DNA of 34,780 nucleotides from Methanomicrobiales archaeon. GTDB taxonomy: Archaea > Halobacteriota > Methanomicrobia > Methanomicrobiales > Methanospirillaceae. The stretch lies in the NCBI GenBank assembly GCA_025358115.1, contig JANYKQ010000029.1, positions 1-34,780 of the forward strand. Direction: 5' to 3'. Below, in pieces: positions 8,504-17,281 of this stretch (position 1 is its first letter; each line of letters begins with the position of its first letter). The translations under genes and the position numbers were made by a program. The notes under the pieces are model-generated. The model saw nothing but the letters and a program-made list of their open reading frames with translations, searched no databases and was not told the DNA's origin.

Positions 8504-8703
8504 TTCTTTTTTTTCTCACATATGAGGACCCCTTACCCCTTGTCTTGCGAAAGACCGGGGACCCCCCCAATTGGTATCATCCCTGTCCAATCAGATCCTG
8601 TTATCAGCACGAAATTTTAAAATGCTTTTTTGAAAAACTGTAGGGAAATATTTGCGGTAAAAAAAAATTGGATGTGAAAGATGAGATCAAAAAATGATTG
8701 AGA
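8504..8703. other. Intergenic gap between convergent genes
   Basis: This gap holds the T-run terminator of the + strand pair (8507-8514) and, for the opposite strand, an A-run (8659-8667) that reads as a T-run downstream of the zinc-ribbon gene. I see no gene or RNA between them. Confidence 0.5.
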
Positions 8704-9639
8704 TTACCCGAGCTTCCAGACCCCAACTTCATTCCCGTTGAACTCAACTTCTGCATACGCCTTGTCCGGAGTCAGCGATGTGGGGACCTGATAAATGAGA
8801 TAGCCGTCAATCGCATTGCTCTTGCCCGGGTAAAGGTACGCCAGCTGGTTACCATGCGAGTACCCGTAATCCTCAACATATTCCGAACCGAAAAGTTTCG
8901 AGAAGTACTGGACCTCCTTTACTTCAACCGCGGTGGCTTTCTGATCCGAAGTTTTATCCGGAAGATAATGAGTCGGGTCTGGTGAATAAACCTGGCCATC
9001 ATAATGCACTATGACATTCTCTGAGGTTGGCGGCCAGACCCGGGTGTCACCTTTATTGAAAACATTCATGAAGACAAACAGGAATTTGTTGCCGGGTTTT
9101 GCCTTTTCAACATAAAATCTGTTATCCTTGTCATTGTGCCAAGCGTAGGTGTCATTCATCCAGACCCGGTAGATCGTAGCCTCGCTTGCAACCTTTCCCG
9201 AACCGAACGGAAACCCGTCTTTCAGGAGGAGGGCGTTGGGATAGGGATCAGGAGTCGGTGTCGGTATGGCAGTCGGTGCAGTAGTTGCAGGAGTCGATAC
9301 CGTAGCAGCACTATTCACTGAAGTAGTTACCGGAACACCCGTCCCTCCGGGGAGTGCTGCCGGGGAAGTGCCGGACATTTTTGGCAGAACAAAAATATAG
9401 GTTGCCACGGCCAGGATCAGCAGAATAATCACAACTCCTGCAATGATTTTGGGAGACGGTATCGCTTTTGATGTCCCTGCCGGAACGGGAGACGCCGGTA
9501 TTACAGGTGCCGCTGTTGGGGAGCTCACGGGCGGGGATGATGTCGGGAGCGGGTGTTCAACCGCCGCACCACAGCTCTCGCAGAATTTCACACCTTCATG
9601 GAGGACAGCCCCGCAGATAGTACAGAATTTTTGTCCCAT
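8704..9639 (-). CDS. Zinc-ribbon, single-pass membrane protein with exported DUF4352-like domain
   Basis: 311 residues. A zinc ribbon (C6-x2-C9 and C20-x2-C23) opens the protein, followed by a Pro/Ser/Thr/Ala-rich linker, one membrane helix at about 64-86, a second low-complexity Thr/Pro/Ala linker, and an exported domain of about 180 residues. The exported domain shares many short motifs with the adjacent upstream lipoprotein: WMNDTY, SPDPTHYLP, SEYVEDYGYSHG, NAIDGYLIY and the terminal WKLG. The shared domain looks like the immunoglobulin-like DUF4352 type found in archaeal surface proteins; that name is tentative. Function is unknown. Confidence 0.75.
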   Translation of the reverse strand: MGQKFCTICGAVLHEGVKFCESCGAAVEHPLPTSSPPVSSPTAAPVIPASPVPAGTSKAIPSPKIIAGVVIILLILAVATYIFVLPKMSGTSPAALPGGTGVPVTTSVNSAATVSTPATTAPTAIPTPTPDPYPNALLLKDGFPFGSGKVASEATIYRVWMNDTYAWHNDKDNRFYVEKAKPGNKFLFVFMNVFNKGDTRVWPPTSENVIVHYDGQVYSPDPTHYLPDKTSDQKATAVEVKEVQYFSKLFGSEYVEDYGYSHGNQLAYLYPGKSNAIDGYLIYQVPTSLTPDKAYAEVEFNGNEVGVWKLG

Positions 9640-9720
9640 ACCAATTACTTACCACGGAGACTAATAAAAAAATCGAAATGATATCACGACAAAAAACAGG
9701 ATAGTATGGTGGTGAAAAAA

Positions 9721-10455
9721 TTACCCGAGTTTCCAGATCGTTTCACGGGTTCCGGGACTTACCCTCCGGACATAGGCGTTTTCAGGTGTCAGATCTTCCG
9801 GTACTTCATAGATGATGTACCCGTCAACCGCGTTACTCTCACCGGGATTGACAAAATCCTGTTTCAATCCGTGCGAGTAGCCAAAGTCTTCGACATACTC
9901 GCTGTTGCCAAACTGTTTTTTGGAGAACTCAATCTCCGCCACACGGATCAGACGGGGAGATGAATCAGTATTTTTTGTCGGCAGAGCATGATTGGGGTCG
10001 GGTGAGAACATCGCACCATCGTACACCACGTAAATATTATTCTGTGATGGGATGGTAATGCGTTCCGTGCCAAGATCAATTATGGTAATGAAGATGAACA
10101 GGTATTTTTTACCGGAAGGGGCTTCCCGGGTTTCATAGGCATTATCCGCAGGATTGAACCAGCGGTACGTATCGTTGATCCAGGTACGGTACACGGTCAC
10201 TTCGGACTTTCGGTTCGTATCGGAAGCGAACGGATACATTGTCTTGAGCGGGAGTGCCTCAGGATACTGGCTGGTAGCGGGAGTGACCTGCTCTGTCACG
10301 TCCGGCACAGGTACGGGTGTGGGAACCTTAGTGGCTGTGGTGACAACGGTTATGGGCAGAGGGGGGGCTTCCTTTGCCGGTTCGGTTCCGACACACCCTG
10401 TAGCAAAAACCAGCAGGATAATGCAGCTGATGATCAGGAGGGGAGGATAGTTCAT
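9721..10455 (-). CDS. Surface lipoprotein paralogous to the downstream zinc-ribbon protein
   Basis: 244 residues with a lipoprotein signal peptide (hydrophobic core, then FATGC, lipidated Cys21), a Thr/Pro/Val linker, and a C-terminal domain of about 180 residues. The domain parallels the neighbour: WINDTY, SPDPNHALP, SEYVEDFGYSHG, NAVDGYIIY and WKLG at the end. The pair is evidently a tandem duplication whose membrane anchor was exchanged (lipid here, transmembrane helix there). A TATA box lies on the complement at about 10482-10489, roughly 30 bp before the ATG. Function is unknown. Confidence 0.78.
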   Translation of the reverse strand: MNYPPLLIISCIILLVFATGCVGTEPAKEAPPLPITVVTTATKVPTPVPVPDVTEQVTPATSQYPEALPLKTMYPFASDTNRKSEVTVYRTWINDTYRWFNPADNAYETREAPSGKKYLFIFITIIDLGTERITIPSQNNIYVVYDGAMFSPDPNHALPTKNTDSSPRLIRVAEIEFSKKQFGNSEYVEDFGYSHGLKQDFVNPGESNAVDGYIIYEVPEDLTPENAYVRRVSPGTRETIWKLG

Positions 10456-10560
10456 AGTTCATACTTACCCTTAGGATAAAAAAATATAATGGTACCAGAT
10501 TGAATTCACCGGTGGACCGGCCAGATATGATTCCGCAACCATCGTTACGCAATCAGGAAC

Positions 10561-10572
10561 CTTTAAAAAAAA
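10561..10572 (-). terminator. T-run terminator after nrdD
   Basis: Read on the minus strand, the nrdD stop codon is followed at once by a run of nine T. The region down to the next gene contains no continuation of the nrdD reading frame. Confidence 0.5.
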
Positions 10573-10573
10573 A

Positions 10574-12772
10574 TTAAACTTTCACCGGAATATCTTTCAC
10601 CGGGATATCCGTGGGAACCCAGTGGGTGATTGTTTTCTTACCGGGCTTCATCTCGTGGAATTGCTTCAAGGAGACCGTAATATCCCGGGTGAAGGCAAAG
10701 TACCCGATCTGGGTGGTGCGGCAGAGTTTCATGGCCATATCCATCAGTCCCCGGGGATCGGGGCGAGCCTCTCCCAACCAGATGTGGAAGATGTTGCCAC
10801 CGTCAACGATCGGGAAGAAAACATGTTCGATCTCCATGCGTTTGGGCAGGGAAACATCTGCGCCCGGTGCAACATGCGTACCGTTCGTGTAGTAGATCGG
10901 GAGATCCCGGGATTTGCCCAGCTGCTCGAGTCCCAGCTCAACATCGCCTTTGATTACCTTGACGGCGAAGTCGTGGTAGCGCCGGTCGAGAAGGTCTGCA
11001 ACCGCGAACCGCTGGCCGGTCGTCTCGGCCGGTGTGCGGGCGAGCGCAATGGTCATGTTGTTCTTCTTGCTGAGCTCGCGCCCATAGAGTTCCAGCTCGG
11101 TCATAGCACGAATGGCAAGCTTGAACGCTGCCTTGGATTCATGCAGCTGTTTACCCATATGGTGCTGCACCATCTCGTTGACACCGACAACTCCGATCGT
11201 GTACACAAGTCCTTCGAGATCAACCGCAATTGCTCCGCGCTCACCCGTGTTGGGATCCTTGGGGCGCTGCATGGCAAAGGGCATCCGCCCGTTCCCGCGG
11301 ATATTGTCCATCCAGCGGCGCTTGATCTTGAAGATCTCAACAGCCACATCCATGAGTTTCTTGAGCTCGGCAAAAAGCCGGGCATCATCACCCTCTGCAT
11401 TATAGGCAGCCCGCGGGCAGTTGACCGATACCACCTGCCAGGAGCCCATCGAGAAGTGCTTGCCTTCTTCAAAGTAGAGCTTCCGGTCAAAATCCGAATC
11501 TTCCTCTGCCACTGCCGAGAACTGGTAGGCGCAGCACTGGTAGCAGGAGATGCCCTTGCCCGCACCACGGTAAGCGGGAAGCTGGTTGTCATAATACGGT
11601 GTACCGAACTTGGATGCCAGTTCGAAGGTCATCAGGTATAGTTCCTGGTACGTGGGGAGATCCGGATGTTTCTTGTTGAACTCCTCGCGCTCGGTCATGA
11701 ACTCGGGTTCAATACTGATCTCGGGCTTGGGAAAGTTGAAAGGCTTACCCCAGTAGTCGCCCTCAAGCATCACTTCCATGGTTGCCTTGAAGAGCAGGCG
11801 GACCTCCCGTTCAAACTCGCCATAGGTCCGTTTCGGTGCGGATTTCCCGTCCCACACCTTTCCTTTATAGACACAGGGCTTGTCCTGCCAGAGAGAGGGG
11901 ACACCGGGGGTGAGCTGGATGGAAGAGAAGACGAGCTGGCCGCCCCGGGCTACCATCATCTGCGTCATCTCGTACACAAACATCTGCACCATCTGCTTGA
12001 TCTCGTCGTAGGGCATATCCTCGACAAAAGGCGAAAGGAATGTCAGGAAATTGTAGTAACCCTGCCCCCCGGCAAAATTTGTCTGGGCTGAACCCAGTGC
12101 CTTGACTGCATGAAGGATGGCAACCTCTGCCCGCTTTGCCGGGCCGGCAACAGAAGCTTTCGTACCGTTGCCATCCGGCATCAGACCATAGTAGAAGAAG
12201 TATCGCAGATCCCAATCCTGACAGAACGGGCGCGTGCCGAAATATTCGAGATCATGGATGTGCATCTCACCCGACAAGTGGTAATCGGCAAGATTGGGCG
12301 GGAGCTGGAGCAGGTACTGCTCTTTTGAAATTTTATCCGCCTTCTTCTTGTGGCTGGTCTCGGCATTCTCCTGGAGGTTCGCATTATCGTGCGCCTCAAA
12401 TCCCATGCCCACATCGATCATGTGGGCATCGTACACCGGGGTACCGACCCGGGTAGAGACATTCCGGTACTGTATCATGCCTTTTTCGAGCAGGGTGATA
12501 TTCACGATTTCCCGGATGAGGGGGCCGGACAGGGTCTTGAGCCCCATGCTCTTTATCTTGTTCTCCACATCCCGGGCAATTTCCTGCGCGGTGGCCAGGT
12601 CAGCACCTTTGTAGCCATAAAAGGTCTCGACAAGTTTGGTCTCTTCTACGATCTGGCGGACGATCCGGTTCCGGTCCCACTCAACGATATGCCCATCGCT
12701 TGTCCTTACCGGGGGGAGGGTCGGGGCATACTGGCCGAAGATAGTCTGCTGGCGGGTCTCATGATGGGGCAT
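10574..12772 (-). CDS. nrdD: Anaerobic (class III) ribonucleoside-triphosphate reductase, lacking the usual C-terminus
   Basis: Reduces ribonucleotides to deoxyribonucleotides by a glycyl-radical mechanism. The 732 residues include an N-terminal ATP-cone (about 20-110, starting VRTSDGHIVEWDRNRIVRQI) and the catalytic barrel with FCQDWDLRYFF, TNFAGGQGYYNF, active-site cysteines in GISCYQCCAYQF, and SVNCPRAAY. The protein ends after TQIGYFAFTRDITVS plus about 30 residues with no cysteine. I see neither the CxxC...CxxC zinc site nor the RxxGY glycyl-radical motif expected there, and no other frame of the following DNA supplies them. It overlaps the upstream glutaredoxin-like gene by one base (TGATG), which fits the redoxin-dependent subtype known from Methanosarcina. 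No nrdG activase is in the window. Confidence 0.9.
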   Translation of the reverse strand: MPHHETRQQTIFGQYAPTLPPVRTSDGHIVEWDRNRIVRQIVEETKLVETFYGYKGADLATAQEIARDVENKIKSMGLKTLSGPLIREIVNITLLEKGMIQYRNVSTRVGTPVYDAHMIDVGMGFEAHDNANLQENAETSHKKKADKISKEQYLLQLPPNLADYHLSGEMHIHDLEYFGTRPFCQDWDLRYFFYYGLMPDGNGTKASVAGPAKRAEVAILHAVKALGSAQTNFAGGQGYYNFLTFLSPFVEDMPYDEIKQMVQMFVYEMTQMMVARGGQLVFSSIQLTPGVPSLWQDKPCVYKGKVWDGKSAPKRTYGEFEREVRLLFKATMEVMLEGDYWGKPFNFPKPEISIEPEFMTEREEFNKKHPDLPTYQELYLMTFELASKFGTPYYDNQLPAYRGAGKGISCYQCCAYQFSAVAEEDSDFDRKLYFEEGKHFSMGSWQVVSVNCPRAAYNAEGDDARLFAELKKLMDVAVEIFKIKRRWMDNIRGNGRMPFAMQRPKDPNTGERGAIAVDLEGLVYTIGVVGVNEMVQHHMGKQLHESKAAFKLAIRAMTELELYGRELSKKNNMTIALARTPAETTGQRFAVADLLDRRYHDFAVKVIKGDVELGLEQLGKSRDLPIYYTNGTHVAPGADVSLPKRMEIEHVFFPIVDGGNIFHIWLGEARPDPRGLMDMAMKLCRTTQIGYFAFTRDITVSLKQFHEMKPGKKTITHWVPTDIPVKDIPVKV

Positions 12773-13041
12773 CAGTCACCCGCAATCAGCCTGGTAATAT
12801 GCACACCATCCAGTTTTCCTGTGGGAAAGAGATCCCCGGAGGTAAAGAAATCCTCGTTCTTCTGCAGGACGGGTGCTTCTGAGACAAAGACCCCGTTCAG
12901 CCGCAGCTCGGTGAGTGATTCCGCTGTTGAAAGATCGCGTTCAGTGAATGCATAACCACCCGTTTTTAAAAACCCTTTCAGGAGGTCGCAGTTCGGGCAA
13001 AACTCAAGCGTATATACAATCAATTGCGGATTTTTCGGCAT
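12772..13041 (-). CDS. nrdH: Glutaredoxin-like protein (NrdH-type electron donor)
   Basis: An 89-residue thioredoxin-fold protein with the redox motif C15-P-N-C18 after the first strand (LIVYTLEFCPNC). The middle (FTERDLSTAESLTELRLNGVFVSEAPVL) contains the expected strand and the cis-Pro region. It is translationally coupled to nrdD by TGATG, so it is the likely reductant of that enzyme. A nrdD-adjacent redoxin of this kind serves class III reductase in Methanosarcina barkeri, where it is itself reduced by a ferredoxin-dependent disulfide reductase. The start follows GAGGT at 7 nt; a T-rich TATA-like element lies near 13085-13095 on the complement. Confidence 0.8.
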   Translation of the reverse strand: MPKNPQLIVYTLEFCPNCDLLKGFLKTGGYAFTERDLSTAESLTELRLNGVFVSEAPVLQKNEDFFTSGDLFPTGKLDGVHITRLIAGD

Positions 13042-13191
13042 AAAAAATACCTCACTCTGTGATCTATGAGTATGACATTATGTGAATAAAAAAATCATGG
13101 TTCGTGCACACAGATTCTTAAAAAAAGTAAGAAGAAACCGGCTCAAAAAAGCGATCACCATTTGTAGAGGAATAGGATAATAATACCATCA

Positions 13192-13731
13192 ATGGTACGG
13201 GCATTTGTTGCACTCGAACTTTCTTCACAGATACGAGAGCAGCTGGCGGCGGCGCAGGATACACTGCGCGGGTGCCGGGCGCGGCTTGTGTTTGTGGAAC
13301 CGGCACTCATCCATATCACGGCCAAATTTTTAGGCGAGGTCCCGGACGAGAAGATCCCGGCAGTGATGGATGCACTTCGCACCGTCCGGGCTGTTCCCTT
13401 TGAAGTTACTGCGCACAAAATTACCGTGAACAACCCGTCACGCCCGCACACGGTCTGGTGCACGATCGATGACGACGGGGGATCCGGTCAGGTTTTCCGG
13501 CAGATCGAAGATGTACTTACTCCATTGGGTTTTGCCCGCGAGACCCGAGCGTTCACCCCCCATGCCACCGTAGCGCGGGTCAAATCTCACGACCCGTCGC
13601 TCTTTGCAGCGATCAGCCAGCTGAAGGACAGGAAATACGGGAACTGCAGGATCACCGGCCTGAAATTAAAGAAGAGCACCCTGACGCCCCGGGGACCCGT
13701 GTATGAGGACCTGCTGGAGGTTGCATGGTAG
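13192..13731 (+). CDS. thpR: RNA 2',3'-cyclic phosphodiesterase (2H family, ThpR/LigT)
   Basis: A 179-residue 2H phosphoesterase that opens 2',3'-cyclic phosphate ends of RNA to 2'-phosphates. Both catalytic motifs are seen: H41-I-T43 in ALIHITAKFLGEV and H124-A-T126 in FTPHATVARV. Length is normal. The stop overlaps the start of cca by 7 bp, the pairing seen in many archaea and consistent with a shared role at RNA 3' ends. No strong ribosome binding site precedes the ATG. Confidence 0.9.
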   Translation: MVRAFVALELSSQIREQLAAAQDTLRGCRARLVFVEPALIHITAKFLGEVPDEKIPAVMDALRTVRAVPFEVTAHKITVNNPSRPHTVWCTIDDDGGSGQVFRQIEDVLTPLGFARETRAFTPHATVARVKSHDPSLFAAISQLKDRKYGNCRITGLKLKKSTLTPRGPVYEDLLEVAW

Positions 13732-15089
13732 CCCGGCTGCCGCTTGAAGATGCGGTTCTTGCCACCCTCCGCCCGACACTCGCAGAGCGCGAGCATGTGT
13801 GCGGCATTGCCAAACGCCTGCTGGAAGCCATTGCCAAAAGCGGGAAAGCACAGGGCATGGTCGTGGGATCGATTGCCCGCCATACATGGGTACGGGGTGA
13901 CCGGGATCTCGATGTGTTCATGCTCTTTGATGTCGGCCTGTCCCGCGAACAGCTGGAAGAGGAGGGACTTGCCCTTGCACGAAAGATTGCACTGGAATTC
14001 TCGACATCGTTTCATGAAAAATATGCCGAGCACCCGTACATTAATGCCGTGATCGATGATGTGGACGTGGATCTCGTCCCCTGCTACAATGTGGACAGCG
14101 CAACCAGGATCCAGAGCGCCGTTGACCGCACCCCGTTTCACACGCGCTATATTACGGATAAGATCAACGGGTTAATCGATGACGTGCTCCTGCTCAAGAG
14201 GTTCACCAAAGCCGGGGGCATCTACGGCTCCGACCAGATGACCGAGGGATTCTCCGGGTATCTTTGCGAACTGCTGGTGCTCCACTATGGGGGGTTTACC
14301 CCGCTCCTTCAAGCCACGGCTGCTTGGCATCCGCATATGATTATTGACCCGGAACATCACGCGGCAAAAGAGTTTGACGAGCCCCTTGTCGTGATTGACC
14401 CGGTGGACCCCCGGCGCAATGTCGCAGCGGCAGTCTCGCTCGACCGCATGGTGGAGTTTGTGGAACTTGCCCTGGGGTATCTCGAAGCCCCCTCAGAAAA
14501 ATATTTCCTGGTCCCCGCTCCGCAGATGATAACGCAGGAAGAACTTGAGAACCTCCTGGCAAAACGGGGGACGGGCCTCTATGCGATCACGTTTGCCACG
14601 CCCCCCTATATTGAAGAGGTCATTGTCCCGCAGCTGAAGCGGAGTATGAGTGCCATTGTTGAGCATCTCGAGCGAAACGGGTTTGCGGTTCACCACGCCC
14701 ACTACACCATGGAAGAAGAGCGGTGCATGTTTCTTATGGAATTACTGGTGACAGAACTCCCCAATGTCCGCATACACACGGGACCGCCCCTCTGGAACCG
14801 GACCAATGCGGAAAAATTCCGGGAAAAGCATGTCGTCTCTCCATTACCCGGGCCTTATATCCATGAGGGGAAATATGAGATGGAAGTGCCCCGCGAATTT
14901 ACCCGGGTTGAGGATCTGTTAAAATCCGACAGCCTTTTACAGGTGCGGCTGGGGAAACATGTCCGGCAGGTGCTTGCAAACGGATGGGAATTACATATGG
15001 GAGCTGAATGCTGGCATGAGGATTTTGCACCATTCATAGCGGGTTTTTTTGACCGGTGCTCACCTTTGGTCCGGGTCAAGCGACCTTAA
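13725..15089 (+). CDS. cca: CCA-adding enzyme (archaeal class I tRNA nucleotidyltransferase)
   Basis: Adds or repairs the CCA 3' end of tRNAs without a nucleic-acid template. The 454-residue length matches archaeal enzymes. The nucleotidyltransferase signature GSIARHTWVRGDRDLDVF (about 48-65) supplies the catalytic aspartates D61 and D63, and DVDVDLVPCY near 110 supplies the third carboxylate. The middle region LLLKRFTKAGGIYGSDQMTEGFSGYLCELLVLHYGGF is the helical central domain typical of class I enzymes. GGAGG lies just before the ATG, which sits inside the end of thpR. Confidence 0.95.
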   Translation: MVARLPLEDAVLATLRPTLAEREHVCGIAKRLLEAIAKSGKAQGMVVGSIARHTWVRGDRDLDVFMLFDVGLSREQLEEEGLALARKIALEFSTSFHEKYAEHPYINAVIDDVDVDLVPCYNVDSATRIQSAVDRTPFHTRYITDKINGLIDDVLLLKRFTKAGGIYGSDQMTEGFSGYLCELLVLHYGGFTPLLQATAAWHPHMIIDPEHHAAKEFDEPLVVIDPVDPRRNVAAAVSLDRMVEFVELALGYLEAPSEKYFLVPAPQMITQEELENLLAKRGTGLYAITFATPPYIEEVIVPQLKRSMSAIVEHLERNGFAVHHAHYTMEEERCMFLMELLVTELPNVRIHTGPPLWNRTNAEKFREKHVVSPLPGPYIHEGKYEMEVPREFTRVEDLLKSDSLLQVRLGKHVRQVLANGWELHMGAECWHEDFAPFIAGFFDRCSPLVRVKRP

Positions 15090-15093
15090 TAAT

Positions 15094-15365
15094 AAGGGGT
15101 CTGGACCCTGAGGGCAAATAAGCCATTTACGGGCTCCTTTTGCCTTCCCGGTATACCGGCCAATACCGGAAAACCCCGCAAATCCCCTCTTTTCAGGTCC
15201 TGTAAAAAATAACCCCATATGGCGCTCTGTTTGCTAAAATACGGGAGGAAACGCACTCGCAGAATGGCCACCCCAGGGCATTAAATCGCCGCATTTTTCG
15301 CCACTTATATTAGCCCATTCTGACCCAGAAACCCTGCCGGAATGCGAATATGAGGGTTGTTTTTC
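15094..15365 (-). repeat. Dispersed non-coding element, copy A
   Basis: Read on the minus strand this stretch aligns over its whole length with 25060-25331 on the plus strand. The best-conserved parts are a 26-bp identical block (15159-15184 here, 25243-25268 there), the segment around ATTCGCATTCCGGCAG, and AAACAGAGCG. The distal end carries a small GGGTCcaGACCC hairpin where copy B has GGGGTttgACCCC. Open frames in the two copies are in different phases, so it is not protein coding. It sits between the convergent cca and FrhB-like genes. It may be a structured RNA, a 3'-end element or a decayed mobile sequence. Confidence 0.75.
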
Positions 15366-15507
15366 CGGAGTGCTGATTTTTTGGAGAAATCGGTAGTAAA
15401 AGACAGGGTACTTCGACGGAGATTTCAAAAAAGCGGACAATGATAACTGCCGGGCGATGTCGGGATTTTAATTCACCCGAACATACTCAGCAGACCGGAC
15501 AAAAAAT
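15366..15507. other. Intergenic gap beside repeat copy A
   Basis: About 140 bp between copy A and the end of the FrhB-like gene, A/T-rich. I see no gene. The part next to copy A resembles the flank of copy B only weakly. Confidence 0.4.
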
Positions 15508-16530
15508 TTATTTCCGGGAATTTTTCTTAATCTTAGCCGATGCCAGCTTCTCAATGGGAGCGGTATCGACACCCGGAGTCAGGGCCAGTTTCTGATTCTG
15601 CACAGCACTTTCAACAAACCCTTTACCTGTGGGGGTGCGGATGATCAGAGTCGTAGTTCCCGCAGGGCTTCCGATTGACCCGGCTGAAATATCAGATAAC
15701 ACCGCGGTGAGATCCGTGCAGTAATGGCAGCCCTTGCGAATGCAGGTCTCGAGTTCTGCGAGCGGCACGATGGTCGTGGTGCCATCGTGTTTGAGAATCT
15801 CGAGTTTTCCTTTTACATCCAGTTTTTTGATCTCGTGGGGTTCTAACTTGTAGTGAGTCTGGAGTTTTCCCTGTATGAGGGCTGCGTAATCAAAGGTCTC
15901 GGTGCAGAACAAACCGATGACCAGCCGAATTGCATCCCCGTACGGCTTGACCAGATCATTATCGCTCTCCCGCATGCGTGCCACGGCCTGCACTGCGCAG
16001 GGGACACCGATGACAGCGATCCGCCTGAACTTGCGTTCAACCACCGCGTACTTGAGGGCAGCGAGAAGCGGCACCCACCAGCTGTAGCGGCTGCCTGCCT
16101 GCTGGATGAGCACATCCGATTTTGTGATGATGACCGATGACGGTTTGAGTGTCCAGCGATCTTCGGTAACCGTTACGATCGCATCGATAAGACCCTGGTC
16201 CAGCGCATTGGCAAGGATGGCAGTGACTGCACCCCCGCTCTGTTTATGCGGGACTTCAAAACTGGATTTCGCACAGGCCAGTTCGAGATAGTTCCCGAGA
16301 GTCTCTGCCGGCTGTTCGCCAACCCGGGGGCAGACTGCATAACACGCACCGCAGGTTACGCTGTCAGTTGACTGTTTGCAGTACCCGTTGCTCTTGGGAG
16401 CAACGACCATCTCCCCTTCGTCAAAGGAGATCGCATCGGCCGGACAGACCGCCACACAGGCGCCGCATCCTGAACATTTTCCGCAATCCCAGACCTCGCT
16501 TTTCAAATCGAGATAATTTTTTTGTGCCAT
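15508..16530 (-). CDS. FrhB-type coenzyme F420 oxidoreductase subunit beside glutamate synthase
   Basis: 340 residues from the ATG at 16530, chosen because GGAG lies 8 nt before it; a GTG at 16539 would leave no ribosome binding site. N-terminal cysteines form two iron-sulfur sites: C16/C19/C22/C25/C29 and C51/C60/C63/C67. The rest is the FrhB/FdhB domain that binds FAD and coenzyme F420 (GGAVTAILANALDQG, IAVIGVPCAVQA, GLFCTETFDY, then CIRKGCHYCTDLTAVLSDIS). It is the last gene of the glutamate synthase operon, 6 bp after gltB3. A similar neighbourhood exists in Methanocaldococcus as I recall it. The likely job, inferred, is feeding electrons from F420H2 to glutamate synthase. Confidence 0.85.
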   Translation of the reverse strand: MAQKNYLDLKSEVWDCGKCSGCGACVAVCPADAISFDEGEMVVAPKSNGYCKQSTDSVTCGACYAVCPRVGEQPAETLGNYLELACAKSSFEVPHKQSGGAVTAILANALDQGLIDAIVTVTEDRWTLKPSSVIITKSDVLIQQAGSRYSWWVPLLAALKYAVVERKFRRIAVIGVPCAVQAVARMRESDNDLVKPYGDAIRLVIGLFCTETFDYAALIQGKLQTHYKLEPHEIKKLDVKGKLEILKHDGTTTIVPLAELETCIRKGCHYCTDLTAVLSDISAGSIGSPAGTTTLIIRTPTGKGFVESAVQNQKLALTPGVDTAPIEKLASAKIKKNSRK

Positions 16531-16535
16531 CGCTC

Positions 16536-17279
16536 TCACTCCAGGGTATACTTGCTCGCAAACGGCCGTGCGCTGATCGCCGCGATCCGCGTATAGTCAG
16601 CGGTAAGCAGAGGGGTTACATCGATCCCAAACGATTTGGCGAAATCCTCGATGATCGGGCGGATCATCGCTCTCTCATCTTCCGTGACTGGTGCCTGTTT
16701 CGTCCCGTTCCCGAGATAGAGTTTGTCAACCGGGCCCCGGACAAAGATTTCGCCGCCATGAATGCCACTGCCAACACCCTGTTCCGAGATCGGTTTCGTA
16801 TCCCCAAGCCCCAGCACAATGACGAGGCCCCCTGCCATGGATTCGCCCAGGAATGCCCGGGCACTGCCGCCAACTACGAGGATGGGGCGTTTCTCCCTAT
16901 ACTTCTTCATATGGATGCCACCACGGTACCCGATGTTATCCCGGACATACACCCTGCCGCCCCGCATGCTGTGGGCCACGGCATCGCCGGCGCTGCCATG
17001 GATGATCACCTTTCCCTTGTCCATGGTGTTGCCGGGCGCATGGTCCGCGTTACCGTGGACGATGATGGTCGGGCCGCTCATGAACATCGCAAGGTCTCCA
17101 CCCGGTACGCCATTCACGGTTATCGTGACATCGTCGCCTCTCAGGCCATCGCCGATGAATCTCTGGCCAAGGACATTGTTTAGGGTAATCTCCTTTACCC
17201 CTTCTGCAATGGCCTTTCGGATCTGCTGGTTCAGCGGGGTATAATGAATATTTTTTGCATCAATCGTGAGCGTGCTCAT
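16536..17279 (-). CDS. gltB3: Archaeal glutamate synthase, GXGXG (GltB3) subunit
   Basis: A 247-residue stand-alone version of the C-terminal GXGXG beta-helix domain of bacterial GltB. The repeating turns are visible: GQRFIGDGLRGDDVTITVNGVPGGDLA, GNADHAPGNTMDKGKVIIHGSAGDAVAHSMRGGRVYVRDNIGYRGG and GGLVIVLGLG. It has a structural role, helping hold the ammonia tunnel between the amidotransferase and synthase domains. It starts 2 bp after the gltB2 stop codon and is followed 6 bp later by the FrhB-like gene. Confidence 0.9.
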   Translation of the reverse strand: MSTLTIDAKNIHYTPLNQQIRKAIAEGVKEITLNNVLGQRFIGDGLRGDDVTITVNGVPGGDLAMFMSGPTIIVHGNADHAPGNTMDKGKVIIHGSAGDAVAHSMRGGRVYVRDNIGYRGGIHMKKYREKRPILVVGGSARAFLGESMAGGLVIVLGLGDTKPISEQGVGSGIHGGEIFVRGPVDKLYLGNGTKQAPVTEDERAMIRPIIEDFAKSFGIDVTPLLTADYTRIAAISARPFASKYTLE

Positions 17280-17281
17280 CT

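Noticed and set aside
10456-10573. Possible frameshift hiding the rest of nrdD
   Set aside because: None of the three minus-strand frames after the stop encodes a Cys-rich or RxxGY segment, and a T-run follows the stop at once.
15234-15440. 68-codon minus-strand ORF across repeat copy A
   Set aside because: Same reason: the frame is not shared with copy B, and it spans a non-coding repeat.
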